Positions 15,782 through 25,685 are shown, counted from the first letter of the stretch. The stretch: DNA of 64,000 nucleotides from an uncultured Rubrobacteraceae bacterium (GCA_902806065.1 CADCVE010000015.1:1-64000); one strand, 5' to 3'. The notes: generated from the sequence alone by a model not told the origin. Program-made: numbers and translations.

Positions 15782-17256
15782 TTACGGGGCATCCTCGGCA
15801 TCCCGGCACGACTCCCCGGCGCAGTCCTTCAAGGCTTCGAGGCGGGACTTCAAGCCCTCGACGAGGGCAGGCTGGGCGGTTTTGTACCGGCTTGTTAGTT
15901 CGTAGGGGTCAGAGCGGAGATTGTAGAGCTCCTTATCTCCGGTGGCGTACTCGACATACTTCCGAGTTTCGGTCCTGACGCCGGCGTAGGTCGGGGATGT
16001 GTCGAAATCGACGCTCCCACCGCTCCAGTGTTCGATTAGGAAGGCCGAGCGCCATGAGGCCGCGGGCGGCGCGCCGCCCAACAATGGTACCAGCGACCGG
16101 CCGTCGACGAACGTGGGCGCGGTGACCCCAGCGAGCTCCGCTATGGTCGGCGCCAGGTCTACGTTCAGCGCCATCTGCTCTGCGCTTCCTCCGGCTAACG
16201 TTCCGGGGCCGCGCACCACAAGGGGAACTTTGATAGCCTCTTCGTAGGCCGTGCGCTTGCCCCTGTCAAGCCGGTGCTCGCCCAGGTGGTAGCCGTTGTC
16301 GGAGGTGAAGAAGACGTAGGTGTTCTCCAGTTCGCCCGTGGCCCGAAGCTCTTCTGCCAGGCTCGCCACCATCTCGTCCAGCGAGAGCAGCATTTGTAGG
16401 CGGCTCCGGTAAGCCCGGTCTAGCTTCTCTGTGGCGTCCACCTTATTCAGCCGAGCATGTCCCGCACCCAGGCAGGTTTGTCCCTGACGTCGCGCTCATC
16501 GAACGACGGCGGTCTGGGCGCCTGGGCGTCTGGGTATTCGTCCAGGTGTCGTGGAGCCGGCGTGAACGGGCCGTGTGGCGCTGCGGAGGCTAGGTATATA
16601 AAGAAAGGCCGCGAGTCTTCGGCAGCGCGCCGCACGTAGTCATATGCTTGATCCGCGAGCACGTCTGTATAGTAGTCCTCATTGTCGCTTCCGTAGGAGA
16701 CTAGCGTACCGTTCTCGTTTAACTGGTAGTCGTAGTAGTCGTCGTCGACTTTGCCGTACCACTCGTCCCACCCCGGCGGCACGTACCTTGGGTCGTTCAG
16801 CCCATAGCCGTTGAGGTACTTCCCGAGGAGCACGGTCTGGTAACCGCCGCTTTGTAGCCAGGTAGCGACCGTGGAGGTTTCATGTCCCTGTCTTTGAAAC
16901 TTCTCGAATCCTCCCCCCGGGTCTTTGTTCGTCAGCACCTGATGGTTGTGCGTGTATTGTCCCCTCAGTATCGAGGTGCGCGATGGGCAGCACAAAGAGT
17001 GCGTTACGAACGCGTTCGAGAAGGTAAGGCCTTGCCCGGCCAGGAGTTCGCGGGTTTGCGGCATGTGCTCAAAGTCATCCGCACGCATGTCGTCGGCAAG
17101 GATGAAGACGATGTTCGGTTTCTCGGGCGCTTCTTGTTCCTGCGCAAGCGCGGGCGCGTCACCGGCCAAGCCAAGAGCACCTAACACGACCACAATGAAG
17201 GGGAGGAGGACACTTCCTGCGGTTCTGAAATTGTTCCTTGTCTTCCTCATTAGCAT
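15782..17256 (-). pseudogene. secreted sulfatase (GlcNAc-6-sulfatase type) split by a frameshift
   Basis: The first part (17256-16447) has a signal peptide (LLPFIVVVLGALGLAGDAPA, cleavage near ALA-QE), the metal-binding start 'PNIVFILADDMRADDF' and the formylglycine motif CCPSRTSILRG. The second part (to 15782) has 'TYVFFTSDNGYHLGEHRLDR' and 'GKRTAYEEAIKVPLVVRGPG'. The first frame stops at TGA 16447-16449; the other frame continues seamlessly (RLNKVDATEKLDR). Joined, they give about 490 residues, a normal sulfatase. The enzyme would hydrolyse sulfate esters outside the cell after Cys-to-formylglycine conversion. ATG 17256 has an AGAGGG site. A single-base error or real frameshift near 16450 explains the split. 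Confidence 0.85.
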
Positions 17257-17400
17257 GCGTCACCCTCTTCTTTGGTAGGTGGGAGAAGAAAGATCTGCAC
17301 CTCGCCACGGATTAGCCAGGCTTTTAAGTATAGAGATTGGCGAAGACACCTGTATAGAGATCAGGGGCCATACTTCAGTCGGGACACCAGGAACGGCCTT

Positions 17401-18384
17401 CTACTGTAAGGGCGTGGTGACGAGTTTGCCGTGGGTCTTACGGCTCTGTAGAAGTTCGAGAGCTTTCGGCACCTCTTCGAAGGGTACTGTCTTATAGATC
17501 AGGGGGTCGATCTCGCCTTGTTCGTAGAGTTTTATGAGGGCTTCGTGGGTTTCGGGGATTAGCTCGGGCATGACTTTGTTATAGAGGCCCCAGTGGAGTC
17601 CGGTGACCGAGTAGTTCTTCACGAGGGCGTGGTTGGTGGGGGCGGAGGCGATCCTCCCTCCCGCGAACCCCACTATGACGATGTGTCCTTCGAAGGCTAC
17701 GCACTTCCTGGAGAGGTCGAAGACGTCACCGCCGACGGGGTCGAATATTACATCCGCGCCCCGGCCCCCGGTCGCCTCCTTGACGGCGTCCACGAAGTTC
17801 TCCTCTTTGTAATCCACGGCTATATCGGCCCCAAGCTCACGACATATCTCGACCTTCTCCGCGCCGCCGGCCGTGGCGAACACGCGCGCGCCCGCTGCCT
17901 TCGCAAGCTGTATAGCCGCCGATCCCACTCCGCCCGCGCCTGCGTGTACGAGCACCGTCTCGCCCTCGCGCAGCGCGGCTCGCCTGTGGAGGCCGACGTG
18001 TGCGGTCTGGTAGGCAATGTGCATTGCGGCGGCAGACGTGAAAGGCATCGACTCCGGGATAGGAAAGACGCTGTGCTCCGGGACTGTGACCTTTTGCGAG
18101 TAGCCGCCGCTGGGGAACGGGGTGGCGATGACCCGCTGTCCGGCCTGAAGTTCCGTATTGTCACCGATTCCGGAGACCTTGCCCGCCACCTCCCCGCCGG
18201 GCGTGAACGGAAGTTCGGGACGCTCCTGATACTCACCGCGGCAGAGGAGTATGTCGAAGAAGTTCAGGGCCGCCGCCTCGACCTCGACGACTACCTCGCC
18301 GGAACCCGGCTCCGGTTCTTCGACTTCCTCTAACTTCAAGACCTTGCCCGGTTCTCCGAGTTCGTGAACTTGCCAGGCGCGCAT
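17401..18384 (-). CDS. zinc-independent MDR oxidoreductase (NADPH:quinone reductase-like)
   Basis: At 327 residues this is the standard length of the quinone-oxidoreductase branch of the medium-chain dehydrogenases. It shows the GroES-like N-terminal domain ('FTPGGEVAGKVSGIG'), the nucleotide-binding motif VLVHAGAGGVGSAAIQLAKA and 'GADVIFDPVGGDVFDLS'. It lacks the zinc ligands of true alcohol dehydrogenases. It is predicted to reduce quinones or enoyl compounds with NADPH. It begins with ATG 18384 and stands alone, divergent from the CBS-ACT gene across about 160 bp. Confidence 0.88.
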   Translation of the reverse strand: MRAWQVHELGEPGKVLKLEEVEEPEPGSGEVVVEVEAAALNFFDILLCRGEYQERPELPFTPGGEVAGKVSGIGDNTELQAGQRVIATPFPSGGYSQKVTVPEHSVFPIPESMPFTSAAAMHIAYQTAHVGLHRRAALREGETVLVHAGAGGVGSAAIQLAKAAGARVFATAGGAEKVEICRELGADIAVDYKEENFVDAVKEATGGRGADVIFDPVGGDVFDLSRKCVAFEGHIVIVGFAGGRIASAPTNHALVKNYSVTGLHWGLYNKVMPELIPETHEALIKLYEQGEIDPLIYKTVPFEEVPKALELLQSRKTHGKLVTTPLQ

Positions 18385-18542
18385 GTCGAGCCTCCTCTTA
18401 TTCTTCCCTTGGGGTTCCCCGCAGGGTACGAGCTTATCAATTCCCGTCTAGCGGGACCAGCTTATGTTCGCTGGCGCGAGAATTGGCCCGCTGGTAACCT
18501 CTGGGTTGAATCGCGGAGCGAGAGTACGTAGGAGGGAGAGAG

Positions 18543-19208
18543 ATGTTGCGGGTAAGGGATGCCATGACGAGGGAGGTCGTGACGGTCGAGCCGGAGACGG
18601 GTGCGGCCCGGGCCTGGGGGCTTTGCAGGGAGAAGAATATACGGCATTTACCCGTGGTGGAGGGTGGGCGGCTCGTTGGGCTCGTCTCCGACCGGGACCT
18701 CAGGGACATAAGCCCGCCGCGGGGCACCGGGGACCAGGAGAACACTTTAGGATGGGTACGGGTGCGGGATATAATGTCCACCGATCTCGTCACCGTACAC
18801 CCGCTCGACACTATCGAGCACGCGGCGCGCGACATCCACGCCCACAGGTTCAACTGTCTACCCGTGGTCACCGACGGGGAGCTCGTGGGCATCATCACCT
18901 CCTCCGACATGACGCGTATTCTGATCGAGCTGATCGGGGCGCAAGGGTCGGGGAGTTGGATCGAGGTGGAGGTCCCCAACGAACCGGGCATGCTCGCCGA
19001 GGTAACGGACGTTATCAGGGACTGTCACGTCAACATAGCCGGGGTCTTCCTTGGACCGGCCAGCAGGGCCGCCTACCGCGCCATCGTACTCCGCCTGGAG
19101 ACCACCGACCCCTCTGCTATCGCCGAAAGCCTCACCGCCGCCGGCTACGTCGTGACCTCCACCGAGTCCACCTCGCCCTCCGGCGGCCGCTATTTAGAGC
19201 GTAGGTAG
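18543..19208 (+). CDS. CBS-domain pair with C-terminal ACT domain (AcuB-like)
   Basis: This 221-residue protein has two CBS motifs (VRDAMTREVVTVEPETGAAR and VRDIMSTDLVTVHPLDTIEH, about residues 3-60 and 75-130). The second ends GIITSSDMTRIL. An ACT-like domain follows from about residue 143 (IEVEVPNEPGMLAEVTDVIR). CBS pairs bind adenosine ligands and ACT domains bind amino acids, so this is a stand-alone metabolic sensor. Bacillus AcuB, of similar build, affects acetoin/acetate metabolism. ATG 18543 follows GGAGGGAGAG. The partner is not evident from neighbours. Confidence 0.85.
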   Translation: MLRVRDAMTREVVTVEPETGAARAWGLCREKNIRHLPVVEGGRLVGLVSDRDLRDISPPRGTGDQENTLGWVRVRDIMSTDLVTVHPLDTIEHAARDIHAHRFNCLPVVTDGELVGIITSSDMTRILIELIGAQGSGSWIEVEVPNEPGMLAEVTDVIRDCHVNIAGVFLGPASRAAYRAIVLRLETTDPSAIAESLTAAGYVVTSTESTSPSGGRYLERR

Positions 19209-19346
19209 GACTCTCCAAAAATGGCGCGGCCGTGTCAGCGTTTGCTGAGAGTTACCCTGCTGCGACGAGATAGCGCTTGCCAGCTACGACCGGGCGCCTG
19301 GGTATACTTGGCTTTCGTAAGCTCCGAGTGAGCCTCGGTGACTGCT

Positions 19347-20261
19347 CTAGCCGGTGCCGAACAGGCCCTCGCCGGCTCCGGGCTTCGTCTTGCCGTTCTC
19401 GTCGAGGTAATCGCTCCAGGAACGCTTGGGGTTGTAGCCGAGCAGCTTCTCGGCCTTGGCTATGGAGATGCCGGAGGCGTCCTCGCGTGGGAGTGGCGTC
19501 TTTATCTCTACTTGATCCCCGTAGTATTCCTTGACGATCTGCTCGAAGGGCCGGCCACCGGCGTTGTCCGGCGAGGCGATGTAGAAGACCTCATGGCCCG
19601 GTAGGTCGGACTCCGCCGCGAGCACGATAGCGTCGGCGAGATCGTAGACGTCTATGTAGCTCCAGAAGTTCGGGCTGAGGACGGAGGCGTCGCGCACCTG
19701 CGGCCCCAGGTTGCGCTCGTAGTTGCCCTCGTGCTGCACCCAGGAGGGACGGATGGAGATGCACCGGATGTCGCTCCGCCGGATCGCCCCGTCCATCAAA
19801 AGCTCGCCGAAGTACTTCGCGGTCGCGTAGGGGTCTTGCGGACGGATCGGGTGCTCCTCATCGACCGGCACGTAGTCCGGCAAGAAGTCACGCTCGGGGA
19901 AGAAGAAACCGGGCACGGTCTCGCTGGAGATATTTACAAAGCGTGGCACACCAAACCGGATCGCCGCCTCCAGAACATTAAAGGTTGCCATGAGGTTGTT
20001 GTGAAAGACGACGTGCGGAGGGTTGCGCGTGGGCTCCGGGATGGCGGCGGCATGCACCACTGCTTCGGCGCCGCGCACAACGGCGAAGGCGTCACCGGCA
20101 TCCGTAAGCTGGGACTGGAAGTAGTCTGGCTCGCCCTCCTCCGGCCGCTCGAAGGTCGGGGGCACTACATCTGTTGCCCGCACGTCGTGGCCCGCCTGCA
20201 TCAGCGCCGCCACGGCCGCCTTGCCGACCTTGCCCCGCGCCCCGGTGACAAGTACACGCAT
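19347..20261 (-). CDS. NAD-dependent epimerase/dehydratase family protein
   Basis: This 304-residue extended SDR has the Rossmann motif VTGARGKVGKAAVAALMQAG (TGxxGxxG), the catalytic Tyr-Lys in 'DPYATAKYFGELLM' and 'ISIRPSWVQHEGNYERNLG'. It acts on a sugar nucleotide or similar substrate with bound NAD(P). ATG 20261 has a GGAG site at 6 nt; the upstream extension to 20549 is antisense to the next gene. The C-terminus (KRSWSDYLDENGKTKPG) is typical of UDP-glucose-epimerase-like proteins. It is divergent from a second epimerase-like gene. Confidence 0.85.
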   Translation of the reverse strand: MRVLVTGARGKVGKAAVAALMQAGHDVRATDVVPPTFERPEEGEPDYFQSQLTDAGDAFAVVRGAEAVVHAAAIPEPTRNPPHVVFHNNLMATFNVLEAAIRFGVPRFVNISSETVPGFFFPERDFLPDYVPVDEEHPIRPQDPYATAKYFGELLMDGAIRRSDIRCISIRPSWVQHEGNYERNLGPQVRDASVLSPNFWSYIDVYDLADAIVLAAESDLPGHEVFYIASPDNAGGRPFEQIVKEYYGDQVEIKTPLPREDASGISIAKAEKLLGYNPKRSWSDYLDENGKTKPGAGEGLFGTG

Positions 20262-20372
20262 TATGATCTCCTTCCAATATGGACTACCGCGGAGGATGGT
20301 ACAGGAGACCGCCGCCAGCGGCGACGCGGAGCGGAGTTTCGTACTCCGGTAGGGGGGGTAGGAGGGCGCATT

Positions 20373-21425
20373 ATGCGAGTAGTTGTTGTCGGTGCTACCG
20401 GAAACGTGGGGACTAGCGTTCTGCGCTCCCTGGAGATGGAGGACCGCGTCGAGTCTGTTCTCGGGGTAGCCCGCCGTCTGCCGGGACTCCGGATGGGCAA
20501 GGTCGAATGGGCGCGGGCAGACATCATCAAGGACGACCTCGTACCGCACTTGCGCGGAGCGGATGCCGTTGTCTTGCTGGCCTGGCTTATACAGCCCTCA
20601 CGTGACCTGAACAAGTTGTGGATGGTGAACGTCGAGGGGAGCATTCGGGTGGCACGGGCCGTTGCCGAGGCCGGGGTGCCGGCGCTGCTGTATGCCTCCT
20701 CGGTTGGTGCGTATTCGCCGGGACCGAAGGACCGGGCCATGGATGAGAGTTGGCCGACGGGCGGCGTGGCGAATTCCTACTATGCCCGGCAGAAGGCGGA
20801 GGTCGAGCGAAGGTTGGACCGCTTCGAGAGCCAGAACCCGGACGTGAGGGTAGTCAGGATGCGCCAGGGGCTTACCTTCAAGAGGGAGGCAGCGGAGGGG
20901 GTGAGACGGCTCTTCGGGGGGCCGCTCTTCCCGGGTGTTTTGGCGCGGCCGGAGCTTATCAACCTGGTCCCGGAGATAAAGGGCCTGCGCTCTCAAGTGG
21001 TCCACTCCCACGACGTTGGCGAGGCTTACCGGCTCGCCCTACTGAACGACGCACACGGGGCGTTCAATATCGCCACTGATCCGGTGTTGGATGCCCAAGA
21101 GATCGGGCGTATTCTGAATGCCCGCCCGTTCAAGGTGCCCGTTCAGCTTGCCCGCGCGGGTGCCCGTCTCTCGTGGCAGCTCAGGCTGCAGCCGGTGCCC
21201 GAGGGCTGGCTGGATCTCGCGCTCAATATACCCGTGATGGATACAACGCGAGCCCGTCGGGAGCTTGGCTGGACACCGCAGTACGATGCCGGGGAGACTC
21301 TATTGGATATGCTGCAGGGGCTACGGACGGGTGCCGCGCTGGACACCCCTCCACTCGCGCGGGGTACGAGTGGGGCGTTCCGCGTGCGCGAGTTCCTGAC
21401 CGGCGTGGGGAAGAGGGAGCCGTGA
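20373..21425 (+). CDS. NAD-dependent epimerase/SDR family protein
   Basis: This 350-residue protein has the N-terminal Rossmann motif VVVVGATGNVGTSVLRSLEM, 'LYASSVGAYSPGP' with the catalytic Ser/Tyr region, and 'NSYYARQKAEVERRLDRFE' carrying YxxxK. 'GWTPQYDAGETLLDMLQGL' is the usual C-terminal end. It belongs to the atypical epimerase family whose members act on nucleotide sugars or hydroxysteroids. ATG 20373 has an upstream GGAGGG site. Its stop overlaps the GTG of the dehydrogenase gene by four bases, so the two are coupled and probably act in one pathway. Confidence 0.83.
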   Translation: MRVVVVGATGNVGTSVLRSLEMEDRVESVLGVARRLPGLRMGKVEWARADIIKDDLVPHLRGADAVVLLAWLIQPSRDLNKLWMVNVEGSIRVARAVAEAGVPALLYASSVGAYSPGPKDRAMDESWPTGGVANSYYARQKAEVERRLDRFESQNPDVRVVRMRQGLTFKREAAEGVRRLFGGPLFPGVLARPELINLVPEIKGLRSQVVHSHDVGEAYRLALLNDAHGAFNIATDPVLDAQEIGRILNARPFKVPVQLARAGARLSWQLRLQPVPEGWLDLALNIPVMDTTRARRELGWTPQYDAGETLLDMLQGLRTGAALDTPPLARGTSGAFRVREFLTGVGKREP

Positions 21426-22591
21426 AGGCGGTCGTGTGGCACGGTAAGGAAGACGTGCGGGTGGACAACGTGCCCGACCCGATCATCCAGCAGTCCACGG
21501 ACGCTATCGTACGCATAACCTCCACTGCTATCTGCGGGTCCGACCTCCATTTGTACTCGAAGCTAAGCCCGATCATGCGCGAAGGCGACATTATCGGGCA
21601 TGAGCCGATGGGCATCGTCGAGGAGGTCGGCCGTGACGTCGAGCACATCTCTCCCGGAGACCGGGTCGTCGTCCCGTTCAATATCTCGTGCGGGCACTGC
21701 TACTTCTGTGAGCGGCAACTCTACTCTCAGTGCGAGACGACGCGCGACCGGGGCAAGCTCGCCGAGGCCGCGAGCTTGCTTGGTAGAGGCAAGGGCGCGA
21801 GCCTGTTCGGATACACGCACGTCTACGGAGCGGTCCCCGGTGGGCAGGCCGAGTACATGCGCGTCCCTCAGGCGCATTTCGGGCCTATCAAGGTGCCTAA
21901 AGGACCGCCGGACGAACGCTTTCTATATCTCTCGGACGTGTTGCCAACCTCCTGGCAGGCCGTCGCTTACGCCGACGTGCCGCGGGGTGGGACTCTTGGG
22001 ATCTGGGGCTTAGGACCTATCGGCCAGATGTGCGCCAGGATCGCCCTTCATCTCGGGGTGGAGCGTGTGATCGGGGTGGACGACGTCCCCGAACGCCTCT
22101 CGCTCGCGGCGAAGTACGGGGTTGAGACCGTGGACTTCTCGGTGGTGGACGACGTCAAGGAACTCATACTGGAGCTAACGGGCGGCCGTGGTGTCGACGC
22201 CGCTATCGACGCGGTCGGGATGGAGGCTTCGGGATCGTTCCTGGAGTCCGTCCTGCAGACCACGAAGTTCCAGCTAGACAGCGCGTATGCCTTGCGCCAG
22301 TGCATATCCTCGATCCGGCGCGGTGGTACCCTATCTATCTCCGGCGTGTATACGGGCCCGATCCAGATGTTTCCGCTCGGAGACCTTTTCGATATGCAGC
22401 TACAGGTGCGTATGGGACAGGCCAACGTCCGTGCGTACGTGGACGACATCATGCCACTCTTGAACGATGAGGACCCCTTAGGCACGCAAGATCTCAAGAC
22501 TCACACTATGCCCCTCGAAGACGCTGCTCTCGGGTACGAGATCTTTCAGAAAAAGCAGGACGGCGCTATCAAGTGCGTCCTGAAGCCGTAG
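21422..22591 (+). CDS. zinc-dependent alcohol dehydrogenase (glutathione-independent formaldehyde/ADH-like)
   Basis: This 389-residue medium-chain dehydrogenase has the catalytic zinc site CGSDLHLYS ... GHEPMGIVEEVG and structural-zinc Cys residues (SCGHCYFCERQLYSQCE). Its NAD-binding loop is LGIWGLGPIGQMCARIALHL. The length and the inserted segment 'SLLGRGKGASLFGYTHVYGA' resemble the FDH/threonine-dehydrogenase-like branch common in actinobacteria. It oxidises an alcohol or aldehyde adduct with NAD. The start is GTG 21422, coupled to the preceding epimerase gene (GTGA overlap). Confidence 0.9.
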   Translation: MKAVVWHGKEDVRVDNVPDPIIQQSTDAIVRITSTAICGSDLHLYSKLSPIMREGDIIGHEPMGIVEEVGRDVEHISPGDRVVVPFNISCGHCYFCERQLYSQCETTRDRGKLAEAASLLGRGKGASLFGYTHVYGAVPGGQAEYMRVPQAHFGPIKVPKGPPDERFLYLSDVLPTSWQAVAYADVPRGGTLGIWGLGPIGQMCARIALHLGVERVIGVDDVPERLSLAAKYGVETVDFSVVDDVKELILELTGGRGVDAAIDAVGMEASGSFLESVLQTTKFQLDSAYALRQCISSIRRGGTLSISGVYTGPIQMFPLGDLFDMQLQVRMGQANVRAYVDDIMPLLNDEDPLGTQDLKTHTMPLEDAALGYEIFQKKQDGAIKCVLKP

Positions 22592-22606
22592 CGTAGGAAG
22601 AATCCG

Positions 22607-23455
22607 CTAGCGCACAGCACCCACGGTAGCGCGCCATGCGCCCCCTTCGAAGACCCACTCCCCGCGCGCGGGTGAGAGAGCCGGTAGCCGGACTCCGTCT
22701 GGCATTGGTAGTACCGGTCTACTCATGCGGCGGACGAAGAAGCTCTCCTCCTCGAAGCCCACTTCGATGAGCGTAACCTCGAACGGCGGCTCGACGAGCG
22801 CCGCGCAAGAGAGTTGCAAGACACTCTCTCGTGTCCTGGCATCACGCAGGTGCAGGTGGCCGTTGACCACTACGGTCGGGGCCTGGCGTTCGAGAAGCGG
22901 ACGCGCGACCTCTTCGCGGTCTTCGAGGTCATCGCCGTATACGAAATCCGCCTCGTGTACCTCGTCGGCAAAGGATAAGACGGGGTAGTGCGCGAGCCAC
23001 AACGCCGGCTCCTCCCCCCAGGCGCGAGCATTCGGCGTGCCTCCGGCGGCGTAGCCCCGATCCCCGCTCTCGACGCCGGCACCGGCGACTCGTAGTCCTT
23101 CCCCGGCCGGCTCACCCGCTGGCGTCGCTAGTCTGGCGTTCTCAGCACCAACGCGCTCCACTGCGCTCTCCAGGGCACCCGTCCTCTCGAAGCAGTCGTG
23201 GTTGCCGGAGACCACCCACGTCGTGAGGCCCGTTTCGGCGGCGAGCTTCAAGCCTCTTTCCAGAGATTCGTCGTCGCCGGACTGTGAGAGGTCGCCGAGT
23301 AGCAACACGGCGTCTACGCCCTCGCGCGCGCAGAGGTTCAGCGCGAGACGGTACCCTTCGTCGGGGTACTCCGTCACGTGATCGTTCTGTGATCCCCACA
23401 CCTCCGCGCCTCCAGGACAGAGGTGCGCGTCCGCTATGACGCCGAGCTTCAACAA
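22607..23455 (-). CDS. calcineurin-like metallophosphoesterase
   Basis: This 282-residue protein shows the five metal-binding motifs in order: DAH (GVIADAHLCP), GDLSQSGDDE, GNHDCFER, HYPVLSF and NGHLHLRD. These build the dinuclear metal site. The class includes nucleotide phosphodiesterases and phosphatases; no extra domain points to a substrate. The segment around residues 110-145 is Ala/Gly-rich and less conserved. ATG 23455 is the only good start. It is convergent with the alcohol dehydrogenase gene, 15 bp away. Confidence 0.88.
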   Translation of the reverse strand: MLKLGVIADAHLCPGGAEVWGSQNDHVTEYPDEGYRLALNLCAREGVDAVLLLGDLSQSGDDESLERGLKLAAETGLTTWVVSGNHDCFERTGALESAVERVGAENARLATPAGEPAGEGLRVAGAGVESGDRGYAAGGTPNARAWGEEPALWLAHYPVLSFADEVHEADFVYGDDLEDREEVARPLLERQAPTVVVNGHLHLRDARTRESVLQLSCAALVEPPFEVTLIEVGFEEESFFVRRMSRPVLPMPDGVRLPALSPARGEWVFEGGAWRATVGAVR

Positions 23456-23582
23456 AACAGAACCCTCCCGATGGCTGGTACTACGGGATCACTGTCGTAC
23501 CGCGCCAACGGGAGTGCAATGAGTTTAGTTGAGGTTTAACGCAGAGTTTGCGAGGCTTTAACTATCGGGAGGGACAAGAGCC

Positions 23583-24605
23583 CTACAGGCGCACTGACTC
23601 GACTGCTTTGCGCCAGAACTCGTCTTTCTCGCCCGGTACGAAGGGCAGGTAGAGGGCGACGCGGTCAATGAGGCCCTCGTAACGCTCCTTTAGAGTGGGG
23701 CCGATCTCGTCCGGGGCGGCCTCGATCGCAAAGGCATGGAGCATATCATCGGTTATTAGCTCCGGCATATCGTCCCACTTCTTGTTCTTCGCGAGCTTCC
23801 TTAACTCCTCGCTCACGCCCTCCCAGCCGTGGACTTCGAGTACGGTGCGGTAGGTGGGGGTGGAGGCGTAGAAAGCAACCTGGGCGCGTATCTTCTCTCT
23901 CTGTTCTTCTATCTCCGATTCGTTCTCGCCGGTGATGACGAAGACGCTGGTCGCGAGCTTTACGTCTTGCGGGCCGCGACTCTCTTTCTCCGCGCCCTCG
24001 ACGATAGCGGGTTTGATGACCTGGCGGACGTATTCGGGAGTGTGGAAGGGGTGGACGTGGAAGCCGTCGCACAACTCACCGGCTAGAGTAGCCAACCGCG
24101 TGTTGACGCCGGCTATGTAGATCGGGATCTCCGGGTGTTGTATGGGGCCGGGGTTGAAGAACGGTGTCATGAGGGTGTGCTTGTAGAACTCGCCCTCGTA
24201 GTTCAGGGAGCCTTCCGTCTGGAAGGAGTGCCAGATGGCGCGGAGGGCGAGGATATAGTCCCTGAGGCGGGGGGCTGGTTTGTCCCAGGGCATGCTGAAG
24301 CGGCGGACTATGTGGGGCTTGACCTGCGTGCCGAGGCCGAGAATAAAGCGTCCGCCCGAGAGGTCCTGAAGGTCCCAGGCGATCTGGGCGGTCACCATCG
24401 GGGAGCGGGAGAAGGCGATGGCGATGGAGGTACCAAGGTCTAGCTCTCGCGTCCCGCCAGCGGCTACGGCCAGGGGGAGGAACGCGTCGTGTTTGGTCTC
24501 GCTGGTCCACAGGCCGGCAAATCCCAGAGATTCGGCGGCGCGGCCGATCTCGTCCATCCCGGGGAGGTGTTTGCCTTCGACGGCCATTCCCGCGTCCAGT
24601 TTCAT
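23583..24605 (-). CDS. LLM-class F420-dependent oxidoreductase (TIGR03617-like)
   Basis: This 340-residue protein has the luciferase-like TIM barrel: 'AAESLGFAGLWTSETKHDAF', 'TSIAIAFSRSPMVTAQIAWD', 'LQDLSGGRFILGLGTQVKPH' and a C-terminal 'ALYLPFVPGEKDEFWRKAVE'. The pattern matches the actinobacterial F420-dependent group rather than FMN luciferases. F420H2-dependent members reduce or oxidise diverse organic substrates. ATG 24605 lies 21 bp behind the quinone-reductase-like gene, so the two are probably one operon. The substrate is unknown. Confidence 0.85.
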   Translation of the reverse strand: MKLDAGMAVEGKHLPGMDEIGRAAESLGFAGLWTSETKHDAFLPLAVAAGGTRELDLGTSIAIAFSRSPMVTAQIAWDLQDLSGGRFILGLGTQVKPHIVRRFSMPWDKPAPRLRDYILALRAIWHSFQTEGSLNYEGEFYKHTLMTPFFNPGPIQHPEIPIYIAGVNTRLATLAGELCDGFHVHPFHTPEYVRQVIKPAIVEGAEKESRGPQDVKLATSVFVITGENESEIEEQREKIRAQVAFYASTPTYRTVLEVHGWEGVSEELRKLAKNKKWDDMPELITDDMLHAFAIEAAPDEIGPTLKERYEGLIDRVALYLPFVPGEKDEFWRKAVESVRL

Positions 24606-24626
24606 GGCGTCTCTAGCTTTCTCCCT

Positions 24627-25598
24627 TTACGGGATCAGGATGAGCTTGCCGGTGGTCTTGCGGCCTTCGAGGTCGCGGTGGGCCTGGTCGGCTTCGGAGA
24701 GCTTGTAGGTGCCGCCGATGCGCATGTCGAGGTTGTTTTGCCCGATCCAGGTGAACAGGCTCTCCGCCCGCCACAGTAGCTCCTCGCGGGTCGCCGTATA
24801 CTGGGCGAGCGCGGGCCTGGTGACGTACAGGCCGCCCTTCTGATTGAGGACTTGCAGGTCGAAGGGGGGCACCGGGCCGCTGGCCGCGCCGAAGAGCACC
24901 ATATAGCCGCGCGGGCGCAGGCAGTCGAGGCTCTTGTCGAAGGTGTCCTTGCCGACGGAGTCGTAGACGACGTGTACGCCTTCGCCACCGGTGATGCGCT
25001 CTGTCTCCTCGGCGAAGTCCTGCTCGGTGTACAGGATCACCTCGTCCGCCCCAGCACCTCTGGCTAGCTTCGCCTTCTCTTCGGTGGAGACGGTCCCGAT
25101 AACGGTCGCCCCGCGCAGCTTGGCGATCTGACACAGAAGGAGCCCCACGCCCCCGGCGGCGGCGTGCACGAGGATGGTCTGGCCCTCTTCGATTGGAAAC
25201 GTGCTGTGCGTCAGGTAGTGAGCGGTCATGCCCTGCAGCATGATCGCCGCCGCCATCCGCGCCTCTACATACGTAACGTTGAACGGCACGAGCCTATCCG
25301 CGGGGGCAACGATGTACTCGGCGTAGGCGCCCGGCACCCCGGCGAATGCTACGTAGTCTCCGGTCGAGAACTCCTCGACCCCGTCACCGACGGCCTCGAC
25401 CTCGCCGGCACCCTCCAGGCCCAGCGTGAACGGCAGCTCTCGCGGGTAGAGGCCCGTGCGCTGATACGTGTCTATATAGTTGACCCCGGACGCCGCGAGC
25501 CTGATGCGCACCTCGCCCCGGCCTGGCTCGGGGAGGGCCACGTCCTCATAGCTCAAGACCTCCGGACCGCCGTACTCGTTTACCTTGATAGCTTTCAT
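24627..25598 (-). CDS. quinone oxidoreductase (zeta-crystallin/Qor-like)
   Basis: This 323-residue medium-chain reductase lacks zinc. It has 'VNEYGGPEVLSYEDVALPEP', 'GVNYIDTYQRTGLYPRELPF', the classical Qor block, and the NADPH motif VHAAAGGVGLLLCQIAKLRG. It reduces quinones by one or two electrons using NADPH in the cytoplasm. ATG 25598 is supported by GGAAGGAG at 4-5 nt; the long upstream extension is antisense to the grpB-like frame. It is transcribed together with the following F420-type oxidoreductase. Confidence 0.92.
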   Translation of the reverse strand: MKAIKVNEYGGPEVLSYEDVALPEPGRGEVRIRLAASGVNYIDTYQRTGLYPRELPFTLGLEGAGEVEAVGDGVEEFSTGDYVAFAGVPGAYAEYIVAPADRLVPFNVTYVEARMAAAIMLQGMTAHYLTHSTFPIEEGQTILVHAAAGGVGLLLCQIAKLRGATVIGTVSTEEKAKLARGAGADEVILYTEQDFAEETERITGGEGVHVVYDSVGKDTFDKSLDCLRPRGYMVLFGAASGPVPPFDLQVLNQKGGLYVTRPALAQYTATREELLWRAESLFTWIGQNNLDMRIGGTYKLSEADQAHRDLEGRKTTGKLILIP

Positions 25599-25685
25599 CT
25601 TGCTCCTTCCGCCCGGAGACTCTCGTATACTCAGGATTATTGTACGGGTGGCGGTGAGCACGCGCAGAGCGCGCGGAATCGGAGC

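Noticed and set aside
16447-16449. TGA in the sulfatase as selenocysteine
   Set aside because: The frame after the TGA does not continue the protein; a different frame does, so it is a frameshift.
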